This document shows, in pieces, positions 1 through 10,080 of a stretch of DNA of 64,000 nucleotides. Within the stretch, counting starts at the first letter, position 1. Every line of letters starts with the position of its first letter. Under the pieces are notes generated by a model that worked only from the letters and a program-made list of their open reading frames with translations, did no database searches and was not told the DNA's origin. Position numbers and translations under genes: made by a program. This DNA comes from Rickettsiales bacterium (GTDB taxonomy: Bacteria > Pseudomonadota > Alphaproteobacteria > Rickettsiales > Rickettsiaceae): assembly GCA_002402195.1 (NCBI GenBank), contig NVVL01000003.1, forward strand, positions 1-64,000. Reading direction: 5' to 3'.

Positions 1-83
1 TTTAGATTAAAATTATCGAGTAGTTTAGCATATTAAGAGGTCGAATGATAGGGCAAAATAGCAAAAGCCCAATTCATAAGCAG
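1..83. repeat. 83-bp direct repeat, copy A (other copy 1948-2030)
   Basis: tttagattaaaattatcgag[t/c]agtttagcatattaagaggtcgaatgatagggcaaaatagcaaaag[c/t]ccaattcataagcag occurs at both places with 2 mismatches; may extend left of the window. Confidence 0.9.
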
Positions 84-163
84 GGCAACCGTATTAAAAA
101 GGTAGCAAAACATTGCGTAAAGTGTTAATAAAGAGTCATTAGGCAGTCCGGTCTCATTTGGGG

Positions 164-384
164 ATAGAAAACAGTCTGCACTGGGTGCTTGATGTAACTT
201 TTAACGAAGATCAGTCCCGCATAAGAAAAGGCCACGTACTAGCCAATATCGCCGCCGCGTGCGCATATAGCTCTTAATATGCTCAAACCAGTGCAAAAAC
301 TCTGCTGGAAGCACTAGCATAAAGGGATTGCGCAAAGCTGCAGGATGAGATGAAGATACTTTTCTGACTATATTAACTCAGCAT
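164..384 (+). pseudogene. C-terminal remnant of an ISAs1-family-like transposase, frameshifted
   Basis: Reads [30 protein letters not shown], then in other frames [10 protein letters not shown] and KGLRKAAG*DEDTFLTIL, matching the [12 protein letters not shown].ED.sRirkg...iALN.L...KGLRKAAgWDedyL pattern of ISAs1/H-repeat transposases. Confidence 0.75.
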
Positions 385-465
385 TTTTAATGCGGTTGTC
401 CTGTGGACGTAGCTTCTTAAAGCAGCAAGTATTTTTTGTTCAAACAGCTCTGGCGCTAGGTCACT

Positions 466-1935
466 TCACTTTAGTTTAAGATTCTTTTGAGCGGTAGCAT
501 TCCCTTGATCGGCAGCTTTTCTATACCATTTGGTAGCTTTGGTAAAATCTTTAGTTACTCCTTTTCCTGCAGTATATAGAACACCAAGATTATTTTGAGC
601 ATCAGCATTCCCTTGATCGGCAGCTTTTCTAAACCACTTGAGTGCTTGAGTAAAATCTTTAGCTACTCCCTCTCCTTTAGCATATTGAACACCAAGATTA
701 TTTTGAGCAAGAGCATAGCCTTGCTTAGCAGCTTTTCTAAACCATTTGACTGCTTGAGTAAAATCTTTAGTTACTCCCTCTCCATTAACATATCGAACAC
801 CAAGATTATTTTGAGCAAGAGCATAGCCTTGATCGACAGCTTTTTTCAACCATTTAGCAGCTTTAGTAAAATCTTTGGTTACTCCCTCTCCATTAACATA
901 TTGAATACCAAGATTATTTTGAGCAAGAGCACACCCTTGTTCGGCAGCTTTTCTATACCATTTAGCGGCTTGAGTAAAATCTTTAGCTACCCCCTCTCCT
1001 TTAGCATATCGAACACCAAGATTATATTGAGCAAAAGCATGACCTTGATCAGCAGTTTTTCTAAACCACTTGACTGCTTGAGTAAAATCTTTAGTTACTC
1101 CCTCTCCATTAGTATACAGAACACCAAGGTTGTTTTGAGCATCAGCATGACCTTGATCAGCAGCTTTTCTGTACCATTTGACTGCTTTAGTAAAATCTTT
1201 AGTTATTCCTTCTCCTTTAGCATATTGAACACCAAGATTATATTGAGCAAAAGCATCTCCTTGATCAGCAGCTTTTCTGTACCATTTGACTACTTGAGTA
1301 AAATCTTTAGTTACTCCCTCTCCATTAACATATAGAATACCAAGATTATATTGAGCATCAGCATATCCTTGATCAGCAGCTTTTTTAAACCATTTGACTG
1401 CTTGAGTAAAATCTTTAGTTACTCCCTCTCCATTAGCATATAGAATACCAAGATTATATTGAGCATCAGCATATCCTTGATCAGCAGCTTTTCTGTACCA
1501 TTTGACTGCTTGAGTAAAATCTTTAGTTACTCCCTCTCCATTAGCATATTGAACACCAAGATTATATTGAGCAGTAGTATCTCCTTGATCAGCAGCTTTT
1601 TTAAACCATTTGACTGCTTGAGTAAAATCTTTAGTTACTCCCTCTCCATTAGCATATTGAACACCAAGATTATATTGAGCAATAGCATCTCCTTGATCGG
1701 CGGCTTTTCTATGCCATTTAGCAGCTTTGGAAAAATCTTGAGCTATTCCCTCTCCATCATAATAACATAAAGCGAGATCAGCTTGAGAAGTAGCATCCCC
1801 CTGGTTGGATAATTTTTCTAATTCTTTTATGTTAGCGCAAGAGGGGTTTGCAGTTGCGTCGTTGCACGAAATAATTGTTAGTAATGCAAGGAAAGAAATC
1901 GACTTAACTAGAAAGTTATTGATTTTTTTAAGCAT
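466..1935 (-). CDS. Sel1-repeat lipoprotein (about 12 tandem 36-aa repeats)
   Basis: A.WYRKAADQG.A.AQYNLGV.YANGEGVTKDFTQAVKW repeats; N-terminal signal with lipobox-like LTIISC. Confidence 0.9.
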   Translation of the reverse strand: MLKKINNFLVKSISFLALLTIISCNDATANPSCANIKELEKLSNQGDATSQADLALCYYDGEGIAQDFSKAAKWHRKAADQGDAIAQYNLGVQYANGEGVTKDFTQAVKWFKKAADQGDTTAQYNLGVQYANGEGVTKDFTQAVKWYRKAADQGYADAQYNLGILYANGEGVTKDFTQAVKWFKKAADQGYADAQYNLGILYVNGEGVTKDFTQVVKWYRKAADQGDAFAQYNLGVQYAKGEGITKDFTKAVKWYRKAADQGHADAQNNLGVLYTNGEGVTKDFTQAVKWFRKTADQGHAFAQYNLGVRYAKGEGVAKDFTQAAKWYRKAAEQGCALAQNNLGIQYVNGEGVTKDFTKAAKWLKKAVDQGYALAQNNLGVRYVNGEGVTKDFTQAVKWFRKAAKQGYALAQNNLGVQYAKGEGVAKDFTQALKWFRKAADQGNADAQNNLGVLYTAGKGVTKDFTKATKWYRKAADQGNATAQKNLKLK

Positions 1936-1947
1936 AGACGCATTATT

Positions 1948-2030
1948 TTTAGATTAAAATTATCGAGCAGTTTAGCATATTAAGAGGTCGAATGATAGGG
2001 CAAAATAGCAAAAGTCCAATTCATAAGCAG
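1948..2030. repeat. 83-bp direct repeat, copy B, just upstream of the Sel1 gene
   Basis: Near-identical to 1-83. Confidence 0.9.
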
Positions 2031-2091
2031 CTTCGTGCTGCGTACCCTGTGCCACGCGCCTTGTGCTCCGACGTCCTGCATCCCAGCATTT

Positions 2092-4764
2092 TTATGCAGA
2101 ATTAGCTGTTTCTTTCAGTTTATATAATATATCCAAGGCTTCTCGGGGGGAGAGTTTGTCGGGGTTGAGGGTTGATAATTCTTCTGCAAGCTCTTGATAT
2201 TTAGAGGGGGGTGCGTTTTCAGAGGCCATGTCGAATAAGTTCATATTATAAGACTCTCCGCGCATTAGCTCTTTGCTTGATTTGACCGAGTCTTTCTCGA
2301 ATTTTTTTAGCAAATCAGTCGCTTTTCTTATCACCGACTTAGGCAAACCCGCAAGCTCTGCAACATGCACGCCATAAGATTTGTCTGCTGAGCCTTTTTT
2401 TATCTTATGCAAAAATAAAATACGCCCGTCAGAATCATCTATCGCAACGGTGTAATTTGCCAAAGCGGGCAATATATCCTCCATGGCGACTAGCTCGTGA
2501 TAATGCGTTGCAAACATGCAGCGAGCCCTGAGCTTGTCATGTATATGTTCAAGCACCGACCAGGCAATAGCGACCCCATCATAGGTTGATGTTCCACGCC
2601 CGACCTCGTCCAAGATAATCAGGGATTTATGGGTGGCTTGGGCAAGAATCGCCGATGTTTCCAGCATTTCTAGCATGAAAGTGGACTGGCCTTTATTCAA
2701 ATCATCACCAGCGCCAATTCGGCTGAATATTTTGTCAACCACACCGATTTTGGCAGAGCTTGCTGGCACATAAGAGCCAATTTGAGCAAGGATTGTAATA
2801 AGCGCATTCTGCCTTAAATATGTGCTCTTCCCAGACATATTGGGCCCCGTGATGAGCCAAACACGCTCATCCATGGATAGATGAGAGTCATTATGCATAA
2901 AAGACTCAGCTGATTTTTTGAGTATATTCTCAATTACAGGGTGTCTCCCGGCCTTGATTTCAAATCTCATATCATCCGAGAGTTCAGGAGCGCAATAGTT
3001 ATTCTCGTGCGCGATGATAGCAAAATTACAATATACATCCAGCAGGCTGATTGAACCTGCCAGCGCCAATAATAATTGTTGATTATCGACAAGTTCCATG
3101 CAGATTTTAGCATAGATTTCCTGCTCCAGGCTCACTACCAGCAGCTTGGCATTGACCATATTGCTCTCCAGCTCCTGCAGCTCTTTTGTGGTATATCTGA
3201 TTGAATTTGCGGTTGTTTGTCTATGGATGAAGTTCTCGCCCAGGATTTTATCTGCATGCCGTGCGGTGATGTCAATAAACAGGCCAATCACGTTATTATT
3301 ATTAATTTTTAGCGTATCAATCCCGGTTTCTTGGCGATATTTATCGCGCAATTTCTCCACCGCATCTTGACCATTTTCTATCAGATCATGAAGCTCGGCT
3401 ACTTTTGGGTGGTAATTTCTGTTGATAATTCCACCATTGCTTATAATATTCGGCGCGTCTTCGCGGATAGATTCTGCAATAAGATCGTGCAAACTGCTCA
3501 TTCCAAGGAGGGGCTGCGTTATTTTTTCTATGTTCTCCGGCAAAGTTACGCCCTTTTTTGCAACAAATTCAGCCTGAATCTGTTCGGCGATTTCTATCGT
3601 ATATTTGATGCTAAGCAGGTCTTTCGGAGTTCCTCTGCCCATATTAAGCCTGGTGAGACAGCGCTCCAAATCCCCCGTTTGCTTCAGGGATTTACGGATT
3701 ATTTCAGTGAGGGGAATGTCATCATAGAAAAATTTAGTAACGCTCAAACGCTTATTAATCGCATCTATCTCAATCAGGGGTGCGGATAAATAACTGTTCA
3801 GTAGCCGGCTGCCGGTTTTGGTCACGCTATTATCGATGCAGCTAAGCAAGCTACCGCGCACGCCGCCGCTCAGAACCGCGTTAATCTCCAAATTACGGCG
3901 AGTTGAGGCATCTATGCTCATAAATTTGTTATAATTCAAGATTTTAGGCTTTGGGAGCTTGGGCAAATTCGCTTTTTGGGTTAAGGAAATATACTCGATA
4001 ATACTCCCAACGGCCGAGATTTGCTCCATAGTAAGCTGCCCGATGGCGGCAAGATCGCTGATTTGATAAAAATCCAGGATATTTTTTTCACATTTTTTAG
4101 CTGAAAAGAAGCTATCCACCTGAAACGATATGCGCATATCAAGCTGAGTTCCAATCACCGAGGCTAGCTCGCCAGATCTATATTGCTCGCTAAGCAGAAT
4201 CTCCTTCGGACGAATGCGGGCAAGCTCATTGATAATTTCCCTCTCTGGCACGGAGATCACCGAGATTTCAGAAGTCGATAAATCAACTGAAGATATCCCC
4301 GCATTTCCTTTCTTATCAATCGCGATGCTGACCAAATAATTTGGCTCTTTTGCATCCAGCAGGGACTCTTCTAAAATCGTTCCTTGCGTGATAATCCGGG
4401 TGATTGACCTGTTGACAATAGCCTTGTAACCACCGCGCTTTTTGGCCTCTTCGGGCGTTTCCATTTGGTCACAAATTGCGACTTTAAACCCTTCTTCCAG
4501 CAGCTTGTTCAGGTAATTTTCCAGCGCATGATGTGGCACGCCGCACATCTCAATTGCCCGCTCGCCAGACTTGCCTCGTTTGGTCAGAGCGATGCCAAGG
4601 GTTCTACTTGCGGTTATTGCATCTTCATAGAATAATTCGTAAAAATCCCCCATGCGAAATAATAATAGGCACTCGATATTGGAGAATTTAATATCCAGAT
4701 ATTGCCTCATCACAGGGGTTGCTGCTGGGTAATTATATTTTTCTTTGAAATCTTCTATCCGCAT
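2092..4764 (-). CDS. mutS: DNA mismatch repair protein MutS
   Basis: MRQYLDIK...LLFRMGDFYELFYEDA, ITGPNMSGKSTYLRQ Walker A, DEVGRGTSTYDG, FATHYHEL. Confidence 0.98.
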   Translation of the reverse strand: MRIEDFKEKYNYPAATPVMRQYLDIKFSNIECLLLFRMGDFYELFYEDAITASRTLGIALTKRGKSGERAIEMCGVPHHALENYLNKLLEEGFKVAICDQMETPEEAKKRGGYKAIVNRSITRIITQGTILEESLLDAKEPNYLVSIAIDKKGNAGISSVDLSTSEISVISVPEREIINELARIRPKEILLSEQYRSGELASVIGTQLDMRISFQVDSFFSAKKCEKNILDFYQISDLAAIGQLTMEQISAVGSIIEYISLTQKANLPKLPKPKILNYNKFMSIDASTRRNLEINAVLSGGVRGSLLSCIDNSVTKTGSRLLNSYLSAPLIEIDAINKRLSVTKFFYDDIPLTEIIRKSLKQTGDLERCLTRLNMGRGTPKDLLSIKYTIEIAEQIQAEFVAKKGVTLPENIEKITQPLLGMSSLHDLIAESIREDAPNIISNGGIINRNYHPKVAELHDLIENGQDAVEKLRDKYRQETGIDTLKINNNNVIGLFIDITARHADKILGENFIHRQTTANSIRYTTKELQELESNMVNAKLLVVSLEQEIYAKICMELVDNQQLLLALAGSISLLDVYCNFAIIAHENNYCAPELSDDMRFEIKAGRHPVIENILKKSAESFMHNDSHLSMDERVWLITGPNMSGKSTYLRQNALITILAQIGSYVPASSAKIGVVDKIFSRIGAGDDLNKGQSTFMLEMLETSAILAQATHKSLIILDEVGRGTSTYDGVAIAWSVLEHIHDKLRARCMFATHYHELVAMEDILPALANYTVAIDDSDGRILFLHKIKKGSADKSYGVHVAELAGLPKSVIRKATDLLKKFEKDSVKSSKELMRGESYNMNLFDMASENAPPSKYQELAEELSTLNPDKLSPREALDILYKLKETANSA

Positions 4765-4815
4765 CTCTAATGTTCCATCGCAAATTTGATTAAATATAAG
4801 TTTGCGAAAATCTTA

Positions 4816-5499
4816 TTACTCTTTTCGCTCAAGTGCAATAAGATAAAACTCGCTGGACTCTTTACGGCTGGAATCTGGCTTAAAATGCTTCACTTTTTTG
4901 AAATTTTGCTTCACCATAGAAAGGAAATCCCCCTCCGCTCCACCGCGAAATATCTTTGCAATAAAATGGCCACCTGGTTTTAATATCGTCAGAGCAAAGA
5001 CGAGCGCGTTCTCGCATAAATCCATGATACGCAAGTGATCCGTTGGGCTGTGGCCCGTAGTATTCGAGGCCATATCGCTCAAAACGATGTCCGCAAGGCG
5101 GCCATCCAGCGCATCTGTGATCATCTCTTTTGCCCCATCTTCGAAGAAATCTTTTTCAAAAGAGATAACGCCAGCGATATTTCCTATCGGCAGTAAATCG
5201 ATCGCTATTAACTTATTCTTAGCGCTAGCTGCATCGGAACGAATGATTTTCGCAGCTACTTGGCTCCATCCGCCAGGGGCTGCACCAAGGTCAACCACAT
5301 TCGCACCAGCTTTCAAGATATTGAACTTCTCATTAATCTCAATCAACTTATATGCCGCCCTTGAGCGATAGCCATCCAGCTGAGCTTTTGCAACGTAGGG
5401 GTCATTTAATTGTCGCTTAAGCCACCTTGTTGAAGAGGGTTTTCGTCTTTTTGCGGTTTTAACTCTGGTAAACTTACCGCGATATCCTGATGATGTCAT
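4816..5499 (-). CDS. rlmE: 23S rRNA 2'-O-methyltransferase RlmE (FtsJ)
   Basis: [44 protein letters not shown]. Confidence 0.95.
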   Translation of the reverse strand: MTSSGYRGKFTRVKTAKRRKPSSTRWLKRQLNDPYVAKAQLDGYRSRAAYKLIEINEKFNILKAGANVVDLGAAPGGWSQVAAKIIRSDAASAKNKLIAIDLLPIGNIAGVISFEKDFFEDGAKEMITDALDGRLADIVLSDMASNTTGHSPTDHLRIMDLCENALVFALTILKPGGHFIAKIFRGGAEGDFLSMVKQNFKKVKHFKPDSSRKESSEFYLIALERKE

Positions 5500-5502
5500 A
5501 AT

Positions 5503-5979
5503 TTATATTTTTTTTGTAGAATAATGATCCAGCACGGAATTCACAAAGCCAATTTCACCTTCATCCAGCATATCGCTTGCGATGTCTGTATATTCGTTAA
5601 TGATAACTTTTCGCGGGGTTTCTGGGAAATATTTGATCTCACAAATAGCCACGCGCAGGGTTGCTGTCAGTAGTTTTGGCATTTTCTGCAAGGTCCATTC
5701 TTTGGTAAGATGAGTCTCTATTATAGCATCAATCTCCTCTAGATTCTCGTGAGAAAACTTCACTAATTCCTTTAAATGATTATAGCTCGGACGAGGCTTG
5801 AGTTTGCTTTTGCTATCGAGTTCATAATCGCTTTTGATGTCTTCGTTTTTGTAGAAATCAATAAGCTTCAAAAGAAGGGTTTCTATATCAATGTCATTCT
5901 CGCCATCTTCATATTGATACATAGTTTGAATCGCAGCAATTCGTGATATTGATTTCGTGTTTAATTGTGCTTTAAGCAT
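5503..5979 (-). CDS. nusB: Transcription antitermination protein NusB
   Basis: SRIAAIQTMYQYE, ...LRVAICEIKYFPETPRKVIINEYTDIA. Confidence 0.9.
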   Translation of the reverse strand: MLKAQLNTKSISRIAAIQTMYQYEDGENDIDIETLLLKLIDFYKNEDIKSDYELDSKSKLKPRPSYNHLKELVKFSHENLEEIDAIIETHLTKEWTLQKMPKLLTATLRVAICEIKYFPETPRKVIINEYTDIASDMLDEGEIGFVNSVLDHYSTKKI

Positions 5980-6120
5980 TATATAAGTAGTTCCATTAGG
6001 GTTAATGTTAAAAAATAAATGAGCTTATTTCCAAATAGGGGCAAGTTATCATCCAATCAGTTTATGAATATTACAATCAATTCAATTTGACGAGTATTCT
6101 TAAGCTATTTAATCGGTATT

Positions 6121-6852
6121 CTAAGCTATTTGAATCTTTTCAGCAAGCAAAACCTGTTTCACAAGGGGGATGGTGATTTTTCGTTTGTTTTCCAATGCAA
6201 ATTTATTAATAGCCTCCGCGGAATTGATGATCACTTGAAACTCACGCGCCAGGTTTTTAATCAAATACTCCACCACATCCGCACCGATCACCACAGAGCG
6301 GTTTGAAAAAAGCTTGAATATCAGAATCTTCAGCAGCTCATCATCCGGTAATTCTATGGATATTTTGTTCGATGCGTTAAGCCGGGAAGACAGATCCGGC
6401 AGCTTTATCTCCGGGAGGCTTGCCTCGTGGAGACTTCTCTCGCGGAGACTTGTCTCGCGGAGACTTGCCTCGTGGAGTTTTCTGGTCGTTATTAGCAGGT
6501 ACTTGCTGTGCTCGTGGATGATGTTGAAATGATGTAAAAGCTTTTCCTCTTCCCAACTCTCGTCGAAATCATCGATAATAAAAGCGCTATGGTTGGCGAT
6601 TATGTTTTCCGTCAGCTCATGCATTTTCTTAATAAATAAAGCGCCAGATTTTGCCGCCCAGCGCCTCGCTAGAAAGGTTTTGCCTGACGATTTTGCACCC
6701 TCAATGATCAGCACCCTCGCATAAGGCTCAACGCCTGCAAATTCTGGCCAATGCATCAAGGCATTATAGGCAGCTTTGTTGGAAGATGACTCAATATATT
6801 CATTTGGGTCATAATCATTGCCGCTACTAAAAGGGAAGGTTGTTTGGTTCAT
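6121..6852 (-). CDS. DnaA/Hda-like AAA protein (chromosome replication regulator)
   Basis: ND...SNKAAYNALMHWPEF...LIIEGAKSSGKTFLARRWA, LPDLSSRLNA; contains a 5-aa periodic insertion before LPDLSSRL. Confidence 0.8.
   Translation of the reverse strand: MNQTTFPFSSGNDYDPNEYIESSSNKAAYNALMHWPEFAGVEPYARVLIIEGAKSSGKTFLARRWAAKSGALFIKKMHELTENIIANHSAFIIDDFDESWEEEKLLHHFNIIHEHSKYLLITTRKLHEASLRETSLRERSLHEASLPEIKLPDLSSRLNASNKISIELPDDELLKILIFKLFSNRSVVIGADVVEYLIKNLAREFQVIINSAEAINKFALENKRKITIPLVKQVLLAEKIQIA
6414..6488 (-). repeat. In-frame 15-bp tandem repeat (about 5 units) in the Hda-like gene
   Basis: Units ggaggcttgcctcgt / ggagacttctctcgc / ggagacttgtctcgc / ggagacttgcctcgt / ggagttttctggtcg; encodes ...HEASLRETSLRERSLHEASL... 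Confidence 0.9.
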
Positions 6853-6867
6853 ATTGATATTGCCCGC

Positions 6868-7911
6868 CTAATTCTTATATATTTGAGTGGATTTATAATA
6901 GCCAATCAGGTGAGAAAGAAATACTTTCACTATCCCAGCAATCGGAATCGCAAACATCACCCCCAAAATACCGAATAAACTACCACATGCAAATACAGCG
7001 AAAATTATCCATACCGGATGCAAACCTATTCGGTCTCCTATGATTTTGGGAGCTAAAACATACCCTTCAACTGAATGGCCTATGAAAAATAATAGCGTGA
7101 CATAAAGCAGCTCCACGCCATAACCAAAGCTGAAATAGCAACTCACCATCACCAAAAGGAACGATACTAATGCCCCGATAAATGGGATGATGATCAGGAA
7201 TCCAGAAAGAACCCCTAGAAGCAGAGCGAAATCTACTCCGATTATCTCTAAACCGATTATATAGTAAAGTGCAAGCATTAAACAAATATTCAGCTGCCCC
7301 CGGATATAGGCAGAAAGCAACTGATTTATCGAGGTGAAAATCTCCCGAATTTTACTCTTTCCGTGCTTGGGTAACATAGACTCTATCGCTTTTATAATTT
7401 TTGGCCAATCTCTGAGGAAATAATAAAGGATAATTGGCATTAATGCAACGAATGTAAAGAAATTTATCGTAGCTAGCGTATAGTGCCATAAATGATTCGC
7501 CAGCGATGCAAACATGGAAAAGGCAGTGTTGATAAAGCTTTGCAGGGAGTCTGATACCTTGTCTGCAAGCTCCGGGTCAATATCATTCAAACGGGCAGAC
7601 CAAGAGGTTACGCTCGCCTCGAAATTATCCTTATATTGCGGAATTTTCCCCAAAAACATGGCAAATTGCTTGAAAATAATCGGCACAACCAGCACAATTA
7701 CCGTAACAAAACTACTCAGGAATAATATGAAAACTCCAAATGTAACGATAGGCCTGCCCAGGTTAAAACGTTTGCAGTTTGTCTCTATTGAGGGCTGCAG
7801 CAAATATGCAAACATCAGCGCAACCAAGAAGGGGGCAATCGTGCTTGAGAGCACATACATCAAGCCGCCAATCAGTAATAAGGAGGCGCACCAAAATATT
7901 ACTTTATTCAT
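6868..7911 (-). CDS. AI-2E transporter / PerM-family membrane permease
   Basis: Multi-TM protein with the APFLVALMFAYLLQP and GHSVEGYVLAPKIIGDRIGLHPVWIIFAVFACGSLFGILGVMFAIPI signatures. Confidence 0.9.
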   Translation of the reverse strand: MNKVIFWCASLLLIGGLMYVLSSTIAPFLVALMFAYLLQPSIETNCKRFNLGRPIVTFGVFILFLSSFVTVIVLVVPIIFKQFAMFLGKIPQYKDNFEASVTSWSARLNDIDPELADKVSDSLQSFINTAFSMFASLANHLWHYTLATINFFTFVALMPIILYYFLRDWPKIIKAIESMLPKHGKSKIREIFTSINQLLSAYIRGQLNICLMLALYYIIGLEIIGVDFALLLGVLSGFLIIIPFIGALVSFLLVMVSCYFSFGYGVELLYVTLLFFIGHSVEGYVLAPKIIGDRIGLHPVWIIFAVFACGSLFGILGVMFAIPIAGIVKVFLSHLIGYYKSTQIYKN

Positions 7912-9132
7912 TTATCCACCTTTTTTAATATCTATCAAATTATATAAATTTCCATGGATTTTATAGCTGAGTCCGTTTAAGTATAACCCCTCTGCCAGCG
8001 CGTATTCGCTAGAACTAGTATATATAAGGATTTTATACCGGCTCTCATAGCTGTGCGAAATTTTAAAGCTTTCAATTTCTTTAACCGCGGCAAGTTTAGC
8101 GGTAACCAGATCTAGCTCCTCTTGGTCAAACACGTCAATATCCATCATGATTTGCTTCAGATCAGCCATGGGATTATGAAAAACATCCTCATTTTCCGCC
8201 ATTTCTTCCGGCTCTGTGGTGCGAGTTTTGCCCTCTGAGTCAATTAATTTGGTAACAATCAAATCAATTGTGTTTGCGATATCGCTCCAATCTTTCAGAT
8301 CATAATCCTTTTCCGTAATCATAGACTCTTCTTCTTGCCCATGAGCATAATGCCTGACGCGCAGTAAGCTTTTGGCTGTGCGGCGGTTAGTGAAAAACTC
8401 ACCTGATATGATGATTACTTTCTTGAATAATTTTCCATGAAAAATCTTAGTGAAATCGTCGTAATTTAGCTCGCGTAGATTCGCTGAATTGATCTTATTC
8501 TCTAAATATAATGTCTTCTCCGGATAGAAAATTTTATACTCATTTAAAGAATCTCTGTGCTCACCCCAAATATCGTGCCATTTTTTGTCGTCATTCCATA
8601 CATTCAGGGTGATTCCTTGCTTTAATACCGGTATTATCAAAGCTTCATAGAATAAATCATTAATCTCCTCATTGCCATATTCCAGCAATAAATTATACAG
8701 CTTCCCCTGGTCGTAGGAATAGGTTACTGTTGCGATATATTTCTCGCTTAAACTCAGCTCATCAGCAATAGTGATTGGCTTGAATACTTGCCTCAGATCT
8801 TCATAAGGAACGGGAGATAAATCATCTGTGGGGATGTTGATTTTGTCTGCAACCAGGAACAAAGCTCTCTGCATTCCAAGCTCATGAGCCTTTATCCTAG
8901 CTTCGTGCTTGTTGTTCCCCGAGGCTTCTATGAATATTTCCGAAATCACCCCAGTATTTGCAAAGCTTTGAGGAGGGCAAAAACATAGCGCAAAAACAAT
9001 CAGCAAAAAGCAATGAGCTAAACTAGAAGGGCACGCGAGGTTAGCAGCCTGCGCTGCATCAGCGGCCGGAGCCAGGCTCGTGCTTTTTGCTTTATTGTTA
9101 TATATATGATTTTGCACTCTTTGAGTCTTCAC
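7912..9132 (-). CDS. DUF2066-like secreted protein
   Basis: N-terminal hydrophobic signal; EASGNNKHEARIKAHELGMQRALFLVADKI. Confidence 0.6.
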   Translation of the reverse strand: MKTQRVQNHIYNNKAKSTSLAPAADAAQAANLACPSSLAHCFLLIVFALCFCPPQSFANTGVISEIFIEASGNNKHEARIKAHELGMQRALFLVADKINIPTDDLSPVPYEDLRQVFKPITIADELSLSEKYIATVTYSYDQGKLYNLLLEYGNEEINDLFYEALIIPVLKQGITLNVWNDDKKWHDIWGEHRDSLNEYKIFYPEKTLYLENKINSANLRELNYDDFTKIFHGKLFKKVIIISGEFFTNRRTAKSLLRVRHYAHGQEEESMITEKDYDLKDWSDIANTIDLIVTKLIDSEGKTRTTEPEEMAENEDVFHNPMADLKQIMMDIDVFDQEELDLVTAKLAAVKEIESFKISHSYESRYKILIYTSSSEYALAEGLYLNGLSYKIHGNLYNLIDIKKGG

Positions 9133-9149
9133 TATTGAATTCCATCATT

Positions 9150-9905
9150 CTAGCTGCCTTTGGCAACAACCACCGCGGCTGGCCGTATTAATCTGTTTTT
9201 AATTTTATAACCCATCTGCATAGTGTTTACGATTGTACCTTCTTCTTGATCTTCTGTCACTATTTGTGAGATAGCATGATGCAAGTTATAGTCAAATTTA
9301 TCTCCAGAGTGCGGCGAAATTGAGTCTAGTGAGTGTTTTTTAAAAGCAGACTCCAACTCCTGCTTGGTCATCTTCACACCTTCTACTATATTTTTAGTAT
9401 CATCAGAAAGATTTTCTGGCAAATGCTCCAGCGCTCTTGATAGATTATCAATAACTGGAACCAAATCTTTAGCAAAGCTGAAAATCGCATATTCCCTTGC
9501 CTCTTGCGAAGATTTAGCAGCGCGAGTGCGGATATTCTCAGACTCTGCCAGCCCGCGCAGAACTTTGTCTTTAAGAGAGTCAATTTCAGCAAGTAGTTCC
9601 TCCCTTGTCCGCGCATCAGGCTGGTTTTGAGTGGTTTCTTCACTTTGATAGCTGCTCTCGGCTTGACGTGCGCCCTCATTTTGATTAGAGCTCACATTTT
9701 CCGAAGCATTTTCATTTTGATAGGCGCTTTCCGTTTTGTCTGTGTTTTCTGCGCCCGCACCCTCTGCTGGAGCATTTTCAGATTCGGATACAAATGTAGG
9801 ATTTTCTAAATTATCTACAAAATCCACAAATTCCCCAGGAGCCTCTCCTTTATTTATTTTCTCAAATACATCGTCCAGGATAGATCCGTTATCTTCTTTT
9901 TCCAT
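9150..9905 (-). CDS. grpE: Nucleotide exchange factor GrpE
   Basis: DLVPVIDNLSRALEHL...MTKQELESAFKKHSLDSISPHSGDKFDYNLHHAISQI...VVNTMQMGYKIKNRLIRPAAVVVAKG; acidic N-terminal extension. Confidence 0.95.
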   Translation of the reverse strand: MEKEDNGSILDDVFEKINKGEAPGEFVDFVDNLENPTFVSESENAPAEGAGAENTDKTESAYQNENASENVSSNQNEGARQAESSYQSEETTQNQPDARTREELLAEIDSLKDKVLRGLAESENIRTRAAKSSQEAREYAIFSFAKDLVPVIDNLSRALEHLPENLSDDTKNIVEGVKMTKQELESAFKKHSLDSISPHSGDKFDYNLHHAISQIVTEDQEEGTIVNTMQMGYKIKNRLIRPAAVVVAKGS

Positions 9906-10080
9906 ATTTCAATCTTCATTTATCATTATTAGCTATAGTCCTTCATGAGGATTATATAATATGAGATACGAATAATTCAAGATGTATGAGTTAAATATAA
10001 CGCAAATCATCTTGAATATTCCGGGGTGCTTGTGGCTGCTGGCTAAGAATAAAGGTTGCGAGTGGTTATTATTATGAGGT

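Noticed and set aside
595-1770. Plus-strand ORFs 595-1335 and 1459-1770 with repetitive SFSKPFDCLSKIFSYSLS proteins
   Set aside because: They are the antisense of the in-frame Sel1 repeats; the period keeps the opposite frame open.
480-1790. Regular repeats suggesting a CRISPR-like array
   Set aside because: 108-bp period equals 36 codons, no distinct spacers, and the repeats code for Sel1 motifs.
9600-9800. GrpE N-terminal acidic extension as another 15-bp array
   Set aside because: AYQNENAS/SYQSEETT similarity is seen but no consistent 15-bp DNA period.
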